This document shows positions 21,440-33,400 of a stretch of 64,000 nt of DNA, piece by piece. The notes under the pieces were generated by a model. It did no database searches. It had not been told where the DNA came from and saw only the letters and a list, made by a program, of their open reading frames with translations. The DNA lies in contig CAUYUJ010015271.1 in NCBI GenBank assembly GCA_963575745.1, positions 304,408 through 368,407 on the forward strand, written 5' to 3'. The stretch comes from Prorocentrum cordatum (Eukaryota; Sar; Dinophyceae; Prorocentrales; Prorocentraceae). The translations under genes were made by a program, and so were the position numbers. Within the stretch, counting starts at the first letter, position 1. Each line of letters starts with the position of its first letter.

Positions 21440-23020
21440 TGCGAGTATATATATATATAGACAGATTGATACCGCGCACACCTTGGACCCTAACCTTAAG
21501 CTTGTTAGCAGCACAGAAGAATAAACAAGACAAACACATCGGGCCCATCGGGCAGTCTCCGTCATGCCTGCCGCCTCGCGCGTGCATTCTTGGAGGAGCT
21601 GGCCAGATTATGTTTGTAATCGGGAATATCAGATGCTTGCGCTGCAAGGGTCTCCACGCTGGTCGCTTGCCGAGGCCGAACGTAGAGGCCTAGCGGCAAA
21701 TGACAGCCCGTTAGATGAGTACGGCACGTGGGTCCCCCAGTTCTGCCACAGCGCACACCGCAGCTAGCAGAACAGGGGGCCGGCGGCAGCACGTGGAAGC
21801 GTGTGGGCGCGAAAGGACGTGAGGAGAAGCGCCGGGCAGCGCTAGTGGGGGTAGTAAGGGTTGGTAGTGCATCTGGCAAGCCGTGGCGATCTTCAAATTG
21901 AGCCAATTATCGAAAAGTTCGTGACAACCATATTGCAGACACGCAAGCATCTCGTAGTGCAAGCGTTGCCTCTGTAACATAGTTTCATTTGCTCGGCTGC
22001 TAAACGGCTGCCGACCACATGCGTGTGCGAAGGCGTTCCGCCAAGAGCTGATCGGTTGTCTTTCGGGGTGTTCCAGCTGATTGGCCTGCTTTATGAGTTA
22101 GTGAACTACGCTTCGCACTGCGCTTCTTCTGCTGTGTATGGTGTTCGATGTTGTGCTCGTCTTTGCATGTAGTAGTGTTGCGACTTGGTGCGCTGTTGAT
22201 GCTGACTTGCCTTGCCTTTGGCTTTGCGAGGCGTGGATTGGTTTTGCTTGTTTCGGAGTCATTGTTGCTCTCATTTGTTCGCGTCTCTTTGCCGTGCATT
22301 ACCATGATCGTGTGTCATGTGCTTAGGGCCGCACTTGGTCGCATGTTCGTGTTTTGTTGGGAGTCGTCGGGAGACTTCATGGTTGTTCTGGCACGTCGCA
22401 TGGCTTTGTGTTGGAATGATCGGGCGCCTCTTGGGGTCGTCGCGGTGAATTATTGGGAGCCCGCATCCAAGAGTTCCTAGTAGGCTGGGCCATTTGATTT
22501 GGACACTTGCATTTGTGCGCGACATATTGCCACGCTGAGGCATCACTTGTAGCACAGACTGCCAGTGATAATGATTCTTAGCGTTGTCGGTGACCCATCG
22601 CCGCTGATGTGCCCGGGCTATTGTTAGGATCCTCAGAGTTCGCATTTCAAAACGTTTAGCTTTACTTACCCCGTGTACAACCTGAATCGGATCGGATCGG
22701 ATCGGCAGGCCGCACAAAGGGCACCACAGGGGGCCACAGCCATGGACGTGCAATCGCATTCGGACGACAACAGGCCAAGGCGTCAGCACAAGGCGGGCAA
22801 ACAGATATCGCAAGAGCAACACGTGATGTAAGTTTTCACGGCTCAGAACGTGCAAGGGTTTCTGGAAGGCCCCTTCGGCACAAAATAACGACACCAAGGG
22901 TGCACAGGGTACAGGAAACCCATCCTCAAAAGTCAGATCCTCATCGATTCCGAGGCAAGTCTTCTCCTCGAGTCAAGCGTGGCGCGCTCGTTCCCTGGGC
23001 ACGCCTGCCTGATGTACGTT
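21440..23020. other. Spacer without recognisable gene
   Basis: A (TA)n run at 21447-21459 and a short CGGATCGGATCGGATCGG run at about 22687. Open frames of 60-200 codons exist on both strands but show no domain. No gene called. Confidence 0.4.
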
Positions 23021-23180
23021 TAGGTCTTGTATGTCCCCTACAGGAGGAGTTTGGACGGAAGATAAAACATAGCTAACACATAACCAAACAAACGTTCAAA
23101 CATTTTTCTGCAAAAAACCCAGGCTATGTTTACACGATTGCTGAACATTCCTCCTGTAGAGGAATACGCCCGACTTAAAT
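23021..23180. mobile_element. Family A inverted-repeat element, copy A3
   Basis: Left end TTAGGTCTTGTATGTCCCCT and right end AGGAATACGCCCGACTTAAA. Both inner edges carry a CTGTAGAGG/CTACAGGAGG block. The centre is AT-rich (AAAACATAGC, AAACATTTTT). Confidence 0.75.
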
Positions 23181-23291
23181 ATTTACATGCAGCACAGGCG
23201 GTGCAAGCACGGGACGAGCGCGCGTGTGAGGCGCGCCGCTGGCCGCTCTCTCTCTCTCTCTCTCCCCCCTTCCTTGCAGACCCCGCTGCCA

Positions 23292-23453
23292 ACCTTACGC
23301 CGGGCGCGTTCCTCCACAGGGGGAATATCCCAAAATAGTCAAAAAACAGCATGGACACGGTGTTTTGATCGTTCGTGGTTTACTGCATATGTGTTGATTG
23401 TGGTTTAGTTTTCGTCCAAAATCCGCCTGTAGGGGGGGCATGTCAGACCTAAG
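23292..23453. mobile_element. Family A inverted-repeat element, copy A4
   Basis: Left end CTTACGCCGGGCGCGTTCC and right end TCCAAAATCCGCCTGTAGGG through TCAGACCTAAG. The copy lies only 112 bp from A3. The DNA between them ends in a (CT)n tract and TTGCAG, which looks like an intron 3' end. Confidence 0.75.
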
Positions 23454-25240
23454 CGCAACCCCGTGCCAACCCCACCAGCACGGCGCAGAGGCTTGGGATG
23501 CCCTGAAGCTCCTCCAAGACCAGGTTCCCCCACCACCCTGCCCGCTCGGCCTGACTCAACAGGGGCCCCAGTTGTACGGGATCGGGGGATGTCGTCACAC
23601 GGAGGAACAGGAGGAGCGGGAGGAGGCATGACGCATAGTAGTGAGTAGTAATAACATGGTAAGAGGGGGTTAGATAGTGGCAGCCTTGAACCACTTGTGT
23701 AGCTCCGAGTGGACCAAATCCGCCTGCGTCTGTTACGCTGCTGTACGCACTGGGTTGGAACCGAACATAATGAGTTGATCAATGGGGGTGCACTTCGCCT
23801 CCAGATGTCCAGCACGTCTTCTCCTGAGAGCCTCAGCCCTGTTGGCAGCGATCCTACCCAGACCATGTCGGGGAAGAGGTGGAGGCAGTGGAGGAGGAGG
23901 AGGTGTGGGGACTGGCGCCTCTTGACCGAGGCAAGGGATTAGCATACTTGTTTCCCTGGCATGAAGAGCTGCTACGTGGTGCGGCCCATCAAGCTCCTGA
24001 CCCTCTGTCGGAACCTTGCACGCTTCTGGATGCAAGACGTTCTTACTTATCTCGCTTGTGGATGTGTGCTTGGGCCTTGATCTATCTGCAAACTCAGGCC
24101 CTGATTCTGGAAGGTTTGCTGCAATACGAACGGAATCGACAAAACAACTTACGCTGCCTAGAAATGTGTGTTTCGTCGTCGTCGGACTCGCACGCTGTGA
24201 TTGATGTTTATATCACATGTATCATGGCATTGCCTGACACTCTGCACATTGGCTCTGGATCTATTTTCTTCGGTGCCGTGCGAAACCCAGCCGCAGCTGT
24301 TTCCCAGCCAAGCAACTTTGGGTGTGCACGTGGGTCGTGACTGCACCTACCACCGCCTGGCGTATCTAGAATCAAGTCGTGGAGGGTCTCGAGCCTGATG
24401 GTAAGGATGCCAGTCAGGGCTCGCCCTGCAGTCTGGCCAAACTCGCACTGATCAAACTTCGTATGGCCAGCAGAAGGGGAGCACACCAAAGTTTTGAGTG
24501 GCTTGAAGCTCCAAGAGGGTACTGCTCGGGGCTACCATACGGGGATGCGGGATGCCCTGCCCAGTCGGCACCCCATTTTCGTGCTGCTATTGGCAAAAGC
24601 TCCATGTGGGCTATGAAAAGCGTGCTGGGCACTTGAACTTGCAGCCTCTGTCTAGGTGTGATTGCCGCAATCCACCATAGGGATGACCAGGACCTAAGTG
24701 GAAGTGCCGCCCCCCGTCCTTCCACTGCGCTGCCGAGAAGTTTGCACGGGCACCCCTTTCCAATAACCGCAACTCGTCCAGCCGTGATCTGCTCACTCCA
24801 AGTTTGGACGGTGGCTGGCGTTCTTGAATATCCTGGATCATCGTCCATGGTATTATTCATACGATTATCATGAGTATTAGTAGTGTTTGTCTTGTTATTC
24901 TTATCCGTATTGTTAGAAGTGCTTAAACCACGTAATGTTCATATCGTCATATATCGATTGCAAGTTGTGGCTATACCGCACATTGAATGTCACATGTCCC
25001 GCGTCGTCCGCAAAAGAGGTCAGCAATAAAAAACACACCAGCGATGCAGTCTGCGTGGTGTGCTAGATGTTAGTGTGCTCCTGTGTTCGACCCAGCCGTA
25101 CCACCAGTCCAAGAACGAAGGCCATGAACAAACGCAGGTGTTGGCTGCTCAGTCTCAAACTGCTGCAAACATGTTCTGGACCATCCCGTGATGGGCTGCA
25201 CGGCTTGTCGTGTGCAGGCCTGTTCTTTTGTTATCGCGTG
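23454..25240. other. Spacer, possibly the distal end of the minus-strand LINE
   Basis: No clear domain. Minus-strand frames at 24860-24414 and 24035-23733 may be decayed 3' sequence of the neighbouring LINE, but nothing in them is diagnostic. Confidence 0.35.
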
Positions 25241-25241
25241 C

Positions 25242-25514
25242 TCATGTCTGGTACAGCTGCGGCGGCGGGAGCAAGTGGCGCATGCGCGAACAAAGATGAG
25301 ACTTGGGCGTGGGACTCCGAGTATCCTTTCTTGTGAGACATTTGGTTGGCATGATCCTCCCCAACTGCCAACCAGTAGAGACAGAGCAAGATGGCCTCCA
25401 CGCAATGACATGTCTTATGAATAGCGACCTGGATGGAAAATAACGTAGGCACGCGGCGCATGTACTTCCCTCCACATGCGTTCGTGCAAGTCCCGTCATT
25501 GCGACATGCATCAC
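25242..25514 (-). pseudogene. LINE 2 C-terminal Cys/His finger
   Basis: Contains STCAACLRYFPSRSLFIRHV, a Cys-x-x-Cys...Phe-x-Ser-Arg...His finger. In LINEs this type of finger follows the RT thumb and helps bind nucleic acid. After it the frame loses similarity. Confidence 0.5.
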
Positions 25515-26408
25515 CCTGACATGTGCGTCGAGTGACGCGTACGTTGAAGCCTTAAAGTCACAGTACGGGCATTACACAGTAGTGTCAAACTGCACAGGTC
25601 GTGGCATGCCTCTTGCTTGCGGCAAACCCGCATCAGGCAAGGGTTCGAGCACTCTGCTCTGCCGTCTACCGCCGCCCCAGTATCTTCACGACTTTTCTAC
25701 GCAAGCCATGGTGGCCTCGACAAGTGTACGCTTCCATGCCTAAGCGGAAGCTTGCATTTTGTTGCCCAAATTTGCGGAAACGAAACGGGGTTATGGAGGT
25801 CTTGGAGGGAGTGACAGGCGTATCTTAACCAGGAAAATCTACCTGCACTTGATGCAATCCGGATGTCGTGTTGGGTCCATTACTTGCTTGCCGGTAAGCT
25901 GAGTGTAGCAGGGCCATGAGTTCTAAGCATTGAAAGGTCATTGCCGAACATATCATACCAAGCTCCCGCCCGCTAAAAGAGTCGTGCTCGTGACAAGGGA
26001 ATCCGTAAATTAACTTGGGGATGATTGTTGGTTTTGAAGCTCCCGTGACAGCTGTGCTGAGTTATGTCAGTGGTACCCTCGACTCCGCATCTCTGTGAAC
26101 GAGTTCTGGCCCAAGTTGGGCCCTACCTGTAAGTACCGCGCATAAGTACACAGCACTGCGCACACCGCGTGCATGCTTGCCTCCACAGCAACGATCCTAC
26201 AGGAGAGTACCTTCGCCAGCGTGTCGAACACGTGCCCTCAAAAGTTGGCCGAGCCTCTGCCTTGGAGAAGCAACATCAGCTCTGCACTGCTTGCCTTGAG
26301 GTGAGGTGCGAGTCCCGCCAGAGCAAACGAGTCGAGAATGATCTTGCAAAGATCCTCCCGCTGCGACTCAAAAACCTCCCGGGGCGCCAGCACAGGAAAT
26401 TGTATGTT

Positions 26409-26828
26409 CTACCCTCCATCTGCCTCCCCGAATCGATGATCACCATGAGCGTCCGGGGAGAGCGAAAGACTTAGATCAGCAGATTTTCTTGCACCGTTAG
26501 TGACCTCATCGATGATGAGAAGGAAAACAGCGTCTCCGAACGGCGTCCCGGGCTGAGTCTCACGGAAAGTGGCCGAGATCTTCGAAGCTCCAGGGAATTG
26601 ACAACATCCTAACCGGAAAGTTTCCTCCACGATGGATTTGAAGTTGTCGCTGAGGTCATGACGATGCAAAGTGGGCATCTCTTGCAACTTCTGGGCCATC
26701 AGCGGTAAGTATGACTCTGGCAGCCCAGCGTTAGTAAGAAGAGTGCGCAATGACCCTGACGACACAGCTGGTCTGAGCACCAGCTCCCTGATAGCAACAT
26801 GGAACTCACTCATGACATCGATGGACAA
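26409..26828 (-). pseudogene. LINE 2 reverse transcriptase, palm region
   Basis: Contains ATFRETQPGTPFGDAVFLLI, which matches the LINE palm motif (G-x-x-PGDP.AD..F). Upstream parts (SIDVMSEFHVAIRELVLRP, LTNAGLPESYLPLMAQKL) correspond to the connecting helices. The catalytic -DD- box lies downstream in lost frame. The frame is offset from the fingers region, implying a frameshift near 26850. Confidence 0.65.
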
Positions 26829-26864
26829 GACTATCTTGCCTGATCCCTGCGAGTACGTCTACAA

Positions 26865-27311
26865 AGACCTTGCTGCCAAAAGAGCCACTTGTGTGCCCCT
26901 GTCTGGAACTCCCGCGAATTGATGTGCACGCGCTGCAGACTGCATCGCCAGCTTAAGTTCCCGTCTAAGGCAAGCTTGATATTTGTCACCCGTGTGTGAC
27001 GCCGCAAGAATAGATCTAGACGCCGCTGTGGAGTATTCATGGCCTTCAAACTTGGAGGTCCCCGGTAAGCACCCCCCCTTCTTTCATTGCAGAGGTTCCG
27101 ATATGAGCAGGCCCGTCTTGACGACTAGCGGGTAGTAGGCGCCAGCAAGTTGATTAGCCACAGCACGCACAGGAACACCATGCAAGCCCTCAGCCCTTCC
27201 CGCGCTGTTCTTAGTCGACCTGAGCTCTTTCTGAAAGTCTTGCCACGTAGGAGTGATATAAATATGCAGGTGCACACCGTCCTGGAGTGCACATCCGTCG
27301 CAAACACACAT
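26865..27311 (-). pseudogene. LINE 2 reverse transcriptase, fingers region
   Basis: One frame reads NQLAGAYYPLVVKTGLLISE, then PLQ, an in-frame TGA (27084-27086), then KKGGCLPG, then SRSILAASHTGDKYQACLRR and HQFAGVPDRGTQVALLAAR. The usual family pattern is EPLQWKGG followed by an R-S-I-L box, so the TGA sits where Trp is expected. These are RT motifs 0-2. A stop at about 26868 ends the frame. Confidence 0.65.
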
Positions 27312-28659
27312 CCGTGACCAAGCTCCGCGAACGTTTGGCCGCCGCCTCTCGATCAGACAATGCTGAAGTCACAATTCGTCAGCCATTGAAACTGGAGCAA
27401 CACGTTCTCTATCTGGGCCCCCCACAGTTGGTGGAACCCTGAATTGGCGATGTCGCTTGCCCGCTGCTCCTGGATTCTGTAGCAAAGACGTTCCTTGAAT
27501 CCCCAGATGAGCATAAGTCTCCAATGGAATCCGCTAAGTCATTGAGAGCATGGTCTGCGTCCTTACGAGGTTGATATTGGGCAGCTACATCAAGTGGTTG
27601 TAGGAGTAGAAGCTTGAAAGGCTTAAACTAGCAATTGAGGTAGCCGACATAGTAAAGTACCCCCCGCCCAAGACTTGTGCCGTGCATATGTAGCAATCGC
27701 ACTCGTAGGTTCAGCAAGAAAGCCATACAATCGAACAGTCGTGCGAGCATGTCACGACCTTCCGCGCCGACCTGAAAATTGTCGGCGAGCAGCGACTGGA
27801 TGATGGACGCCGCTTGCTTGCCACCCCGTCCCGCCGACGCCAACAAGGAATAGTGGCCTGGCGGAACGAGGTCCTGTTCAATGTTGGCGTCTTTCTTTTT
27901 TGCCCCCACGAGCCACGACCAAAACAAAACGTAATCCAAAGCTTCGAAGCCATGGGTCGAAATTGACGAAAGCACCGACGGTGACCTCGAAGTGCAGACA
28001 AGTATGCCAAGGTTTGCCCGGAGAGATCAGCTTTGTCATTCTTAGTGTATCGATCGACGAAGGCCCAGTCCGTGCCTTCCCTGGCGCGCTGTGTGATGAT
28101 GGTGCTGTGCACCGTCGGTTCCTCCTCCTCATCCTCCTCCTGCGCCGCCCAGAAGGCAGAGGGCGCTTCAGCATTTGCTCAGATAGTGCCTGGAGACATG
28201 CTGGATCACGTAGAAGCTTCCTGTCCAAGTCCGGCTTGTGAGACGCTACCCCATGTCCCGCGCGAGCCGTACGCATTGGAATCGAGAACGACAGTTGGAC
28301 AAGGACATGATTTGGTTGGGACACCGTAAGCTCCAATTCCTTAGTGACACTTGATTGAAGCCGACGCATGTGCTAAGTGCTTCTGGGGGATAGCAATGTC
28401 ATCGTCTCTCTTTGGAAAAAAACACCAAGAGGTGCCCATGCCGTCTGATCGACTGCCGGCCCAAGGAAAGTACATGGTAAAAGAAATGCTTGAGTCCGCA
28501 GCCTCACGTGAAAACACGCCACGCAACACGATTCTGACTCGGCCCAACGTTTCTCACGCACCCCGGTACTGTTGATCCTAACGCAGCGCTGGCGTCGGTC
28601 ATGATGAAAAAGAAGTCGGCCTACACAGCCGCTCTCTTCAAAGAGCTAGTGGTCGATTC

Positions 28660-29001
28660 CTACCAGTCCTTGATCTCAACCTTGTCGTGACCAGAGTGAG
28701 GTGCATGTGCCGCGCAAAACGTCATACTGAAAGCGGCAGCCAACATATTCACCACAAGTAGTGCAGGAGAAGCCGTCGGTATTGGTAATTCCTGCTTGGA
28801 AATCCGAGTGTCCTGCTTGCTTGGAATAACATTGCTGTGCATGCGTAGCCATAGTGAGCACCCGTGAGATCCAAATCGATGCCTGGGCTTGTGGACTACA
28901 ATATGCTGACCTACATGACACCATCCAATCTGGGGCATCTGAGTTTCCGAAGTACCAACGGTTGTGAACTTTTGAGCCCTGCACTGCCCAGCCAGCAGCA
29001 C
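28660..29001 (-). pseudogene. LINE 2 endonuclease remnant
   Basis: The frame contains HRFGSHGCSLWLRMHSN, then PALLVVNMLAAAFSMTFCAA, then HAPHSGHDKVEIKDW. The order of a G-x-A/S-L-W strand, a hydrophobic strand and a His-Ala-Pro-His...W box matches the exonuclease/endonuclease/phosphatase fold of LINEs, which nicks target DNA. The N-terminal catalytic Asn and Glu boxes were not found, being upstream in decayed sequence. The following frame (28369-27878) continues with ELELTVSQPNHVLVQLSF, corresponding to the C-terminal S/N-H strand. Confidence 0.6.
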
Positions 29002-29732
29002 AGGCCTTCCTGAAACATACCGCGCTGCAGTGTAAGTACATGGGCAAACGCAATATTGAGATTAACACATGCTGATGTGTCCTGCTGCTGTTGGATATCT
29101 GTGTTAACCAGATTGAGTACATTGCCTACCTATACGATGGAATGACATTTCTGTGAACCTCGGGTCCATGACCACTAGCTCTCCCTCTCTGGCAGCTGGA
29201 ACCTGAGCCCGACTGTCCTCTTGGAGGAGAGGAAGCCATGCTCACTGTGCCAGCGGTGAGTCTTCAAGAAGGTGTTGCCAAGGGCAACACTTCGGAGTAT
29301 TGAAGATATCCAAGCCTGCAAGTGTTGTTAGAGTGTATACATGCCACTTCACCGGCTGTTGTGCATGCGCATGCGCATGATGATACGTAGACTTGTGCAC
29401 ACATAAGATGATATGGAACAAGGGCATGAGGCCTGATGCCAAATCCGCTAATGGAGGAAATTCCATCGCCCTTGTGCTCCATGCGTAACATGATTAAGCT
29501 CATTATGATGAAGCCTGAATCCGTCTGCGTGGAACTGCGCCTGCATAGCCCATGGTAGCGCCCACAGCGAGGCGATCGTTTCTCAGACCAAGCTCAACTG
29601 GGTCTGCGAGACACTGCAGTCCCCTTTTGACAAGGCAAGCTGGCGAAGTAGTGACTAGAACCATCCTGGGTCACGATGAGAGCACAGACGGCCCACATTA
29701 GGTTCGCCTCCGAGGATCCCCCACTACCATCT

Positions 29733-31090
29733 TTATTTTCTTTGACGTGCTTGACCTTCGATCGAGCCCCATCCGAATCTGGCACATTTCGGTGACATCA
29801 ACCGAACAGCCCAACATGAACCTCTGATGCCTTCGCCAGTCAGGGTGGCCCATGAAAGACCACGTATGAAACGCAGAATTCGCAAGATCCGGGTTCTGAG
29901 CGAAATGGAATCGGATGTTGGCAAATGCGGGCTTTTGCTTCGATCGGGAGCATCCGAGCCGATCGAAGCTAAGGCATGCACTACCCCTCTCTTAGCAACG
30001 TGCCCTCGTCCTCGGTGTCCGCAGGGATGGCCTGATCGCCTGCTGGGATGGCATCCGCCTCCGCCGCGGCCGCTGCTGTCGGTCTCCCTCTGGCCGGACT
30101 GCGGGACGCCTTCGACGACCTCCCTCTCGCAGGACTGCGTCATTCCGTTCTCGCCTGACTTGCACTTGGTGGCCGAGCATGCGTAGGAGCTTGCGCATGT
30201 GTTGCCTGAGCAGGTACAGGAAGTTGAGGCGATTGATGTGCTGGAGCTGGTGTGGCCGCCGCCGTTGAAGCCGCCGCCATCGTCGCGGTATCCGGAGCAG
30301 TGGGAGCCAAAACCAATGGGTCGCGTTGTTTCGTGACCTGCGTCACCTTTGCAGGGAGCAGTTGCGTTGGCGTTCTTATTCCGCTGATATGTCATGGCGT
30401 TGTTTGCCAGATCCACTCATTGCCTCTGCATGATGAAAGAGTCGGGGAGCTTCTGTGTTGCAACTTGATGTTGCTGAATCTGCGTGTGCATCGTATTGGG
30501 AGCTTCGTCGTCATCCTCGCTAGCAGGTGGCGTCTGAGTTCCCTCCTCCAAGTCGTCGTCGTCTTTCATCCGTGATGGCGGTGACAACTTGAGCCTCGTC
30601 AAGTGAACCCTAATGCCTCTGAGCCCAATCTGGTGCAGTGATTCTTTGATCTTTCAATATTGCAAGAGAGGCTTTTGTCCTTGATTTGTTCCATGAAGGC
30701 TGCCAGAATTCTCTCCGACCTTTTGTAAGATCTTGATACGGTCTGCACATGTGATTTGCAGTCAACGTGGCTGCATACCACGACCTCTTCGTATGCCATA
30801 TCCCCAGATTTTCTTTGAGACGAATCGTTCCCACTGAGACTCGGAGCTGCTGCCGACATTTCGAAATGAAAACGCTTCTTTCCTTGGCTATGGCCCCATC
30901 GGGAGTCTCTCCAGGGAAGTGCGTGTGCATACAAGCTTCTGATGGCAGGAGTGGCAATATGCTCAGTGGCCGCTGCATTGCATCTCTGAGATCCTCCGCC
31001 CCCTCCTCCTCCTCGCCTCGCTCGTGGCTGTTGATCCAGTTTCTCCTCCTCCTTTTCTTCGACAAAGGCAGCCGGTGGTGATCTCGACAT
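29733..31090 (-). other. Degraded ORF1/linker region of LINE 2
   Basis: Minus-strand frames 31090-30599 and 30416-29733 are Ser/Thr/Gly-rich and contain no domain I can name. They occupy the interval between the zinc-binding segment and the endonuclease, so they are probably eroded ORF1 and ORF2 leader. Confidence 0.35.
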
Positions 31091-31132
31091 TCGTCTGGCG
31101 TGTCTTTTTTGTGACTGGTCCGCTTCGGAAGC

Positions 31133-31426
31133 TCAGGCGACTTCTGGATGTTCTTGCTCTCTGGAGCGAGACGTCGCCTTGGATGTCTGACTGGATTGTG
31201 CCCAAGGCTTCTTTACAAATGTGTGGCCCGACTTGATGCCGTGTTTCTTTCTCACAACTCTACAAGCCCGGCAAGTAGTCTTCTCCAGAAAGTTGGCAAG
31301 AGCGTGACCCGAGCAAAACCAGGGCTTGGAAGCCGTACTTGGAAGGTGATCTGCAAGTCGCCGTCTTGCCTTGTAAATGGCAAGGGCCGAAACGAAAGGC
31401 GCACCGGCACTCCTGCGTTTGATCAA
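31133..31426 (-). pseudogene. ORF1-like zinc-binding segment of LINE 2
   Basis: Contains WFCSGHALANFLEKTTCRAC, a Cys-x-x-x-x-x-x-Asn...Cys-x-x-Cys pattern like the zinc ribbons that open dinoflagellate LINE ORFs. The rest is Ser/Lys/Arg-rich. It may bind the element's RNA; this is inferred from position only. The coiled-coil part expected downstream is not recognisable. Confidence 0.4.
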
Positions 31427-31450
31427 GCTGCTCTCTGCCGCTCGTGCTAG

Positions 31451-32204
31451 GCAGGCTCTGTTCTGGAAGCAGTCGTAATCTTGGAAACATCGCAGCCCAG
31501 TCGCGGCCTGCCTCTATCAACTTGGGCCAGCGCGCTGGCTCTCGACAGGAGTGCGAACACAGAGTATGCACATGCGGATGTTGAGAGCGAAAGGAGCTGG
31601 CGCCCCGCAGCGTCGCCATGCGGCGGACCCAGACGGGAATCGAAGGGGGCCCCTGGCACTCTCCTGCCCAGAGCCTACGACCTGAACCACGACAAGGACA
31701 TCATGCGCAGACGTTGCTGCAAACTCACAGGCTGCTTGGCCAGTTCAAACCACGGCAGTCATGCCCAGCTTCCCGTGAGAGAGGTGACCATGTGAGATAA
31801 AGGAGTTGTGAAAAGAAGCGATCATTCCAGCGGCCGTCCTCCCCGGCCAGCTTTCGCTGGAGGTCGTCATCTAACGCTGTCTCCCACCAGGGTGTATTTC
31901 GATCCGATCGATCCGGTTCGATATTGTTTCTGGCTGGCCCGGTTCGATTCCGACACTCCGACGATCCGATGCGGCCCGATGGTTGCGTTGCGTTGTTATG
32001 CATCTTGGCGCAGCCGACCCGATTCGACTTCGACCCCGTGCCGATGCTCGATCCCATCCGCCCTGGCCGGACGGGGCTATAGGACGAGGATGTATCCGTT
32101 CCAGAGCGTTCCCCAGAACGCTCTGAGGAGGCCGCGGCGCCCGAGATGTCCTCCAGAACCGCCAGATCTCAGAGATTGGTGGTGAATCCTCACCCGAATA
32201 CATC
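31451..32204. other. Spacer with GATCCG-rich stretch and GAGCGTTCC repeat
   Basis: No gene seen. 31890-32060 resembles 12270-12470 in word content. 32085-32180 is a second copy of the repeat at 1961-2060. Confidence 0.5.
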
Positions 32205-32205
32205 C

Positions 32206-32342
32206 TTAAATCGGGCCTGTCCCTCTACAGGAGGAATTTTCAAACATTGTTTGAAAATAGTCTGTGGAATATTTGTTTTACTACATATGCTTGAAGATTC
32301 GTTCGTCCAAAATCCGCATGTCGGGGGACATGCCCGACTTAA
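32206..32342. mobile_element. Family A inverted-repeat element, copy A5
   Basis: Left end TTAAATCGGGCCTGTCCCTC and right end GGGGACATGCCCGACTTAA, with CTACAGGAGGAA and TTCGTCCAAAATCCGCATG inner edges. The 137-bp copy is among the best preserved. No clear target duplication. Confidence 0.85.
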
Positions 32343-32617
32343 CCCTGGCTTCGTCTGGATATGCAGGTGAATCCAGCGCACATTTCGATTCGGGCCGCCC
32401 TCGGCGCCCGACGACCGCCGCCGCTCCCACATGTAGCATCCAGAGGCTCCGGCCCCGCGGCGGCGCGACCGCACGGGCAATGAATCACCACCCACCAAAC
32501 CACCCAACCCAACCCGAAGGCCTCGACTTGCCCTCCATTTCCAGCTGGGGGGGGTCGACCGGGTCGTGGAGTTTTGCAAGCACGCACACATGTGGAACCC
32601 ATGCCCTCCCCGAGCTC

Positions 32618-33228
32618 CATGCTGCTCCAACCTACTTTGGCCTTGTTCGCCAGGAAGAATCCCGAGCGCCTCAACGAAGTACCGAAACTCAAGGGTTTTC
32701 ACCCGTCGGGCCCTGGGAGACACTCGCCTGACACTGTTTCGACACTGTTTCGACACCCTTTTGACACGTTTCTGGGTGCTCGAAGTTATTTTTGGGATGT
32801 GGTCCTTCAGTGGCATGGGAGCCACATAACCCGAGCTGCGGGTCTTCGGGTCGGGTTGGGGCGGCCTGGCAAGCAGGCAATGAAGCTCGCACCGTGCGCG
32901 GCGGCGGAGCCCGCGTGACACCCCGGTGGCCATGCCGGCGGCGGGCGCCGGGCCGCAGCGCCTGCTCGGGGCACCGCAGGCCGGCGTCCAGCCGGGGGCC
33001 TCCATGCAGTGTGGTGACCACACCAAGGTGTATGATGCTCCAACCTACTTCAGCCCTGATCACCAGAAAGAATTTCGAGCACCACAGGAATAACGGATTT
33101 CGATGGCTTTCACGTGTCGGGCCCTGGGAGACACTCGTCCGACACTGTTTCGACGCTCTTTCGACACTTTTCCAGGTGCTCGAAATCATGTCTGGGATGA
33201 TGTGGTCCTTAAGTACGATGAGAGCAAC
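32618..33228. repeat. Tandem duplication of about 200-bp blocks (410-bp spacing)
   Basis: 32618-32823 and 33028-33228 share ATGCTCCAACCTACTT, GTCGGGCCCTGGGAGACACT, GACACTGTTTCGAC and GGTGCTCGAA with spaced divergence. There is no coding sense. Confidence 0.8.
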
Positions 33229-33305
33229 GCAAACCAAGGTTCGGGGGTGGACAAAACCTCCACCCTGACACGTCGATTAGGGAATTGTCCGTTTTCGGTG
33301 CTCAC

Positions 33306-33400
33306 CACCGCTGGATTCGCCTCGAGATCCTGGTCAGGGCGCGCCCCGGGAGAGGTCCAGGGAGTAGCGGTGTCGGTACCCTTTGGTTTCCCTCCACGCG
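33306..33400. repeat. Dispersed repeat also at 53320-53405
   Basis: CCACCGCTGGATTCGCC, then GGGAGAGGTCC, then CGGTNTCGGTACC are shared in order between the two loci. At 53250-53400 the block is part of an inverted repeat (GGTACCCATACCGCTACC against GCAACGGTTTCGGTACC). Confidence 0.7.

Larger units (their letters stand above)
25240..31450 (-). mobile_element. Decayed non-LTR retrotransposon (LINE 2)
   Basis: Reading on the minus strand: an ORF1-like zinc-binding segment (about 31.3 kb), an apurinic-type endonuclease (29.0-28.4 kb), the RT (27.3-26.4 kb), and a C-terminal Cys/His finger (about 25.45 kb). This order defines a LINE with target-primed reverse transcription. It belongs to a different lineage from the LINE at 40.6-46.8 kb: different RT motifs and no RNase H seen. 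Many stops and frameshifts separate the pieces. Neither end nor target duplications could be defined. Confidence 0.7.
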
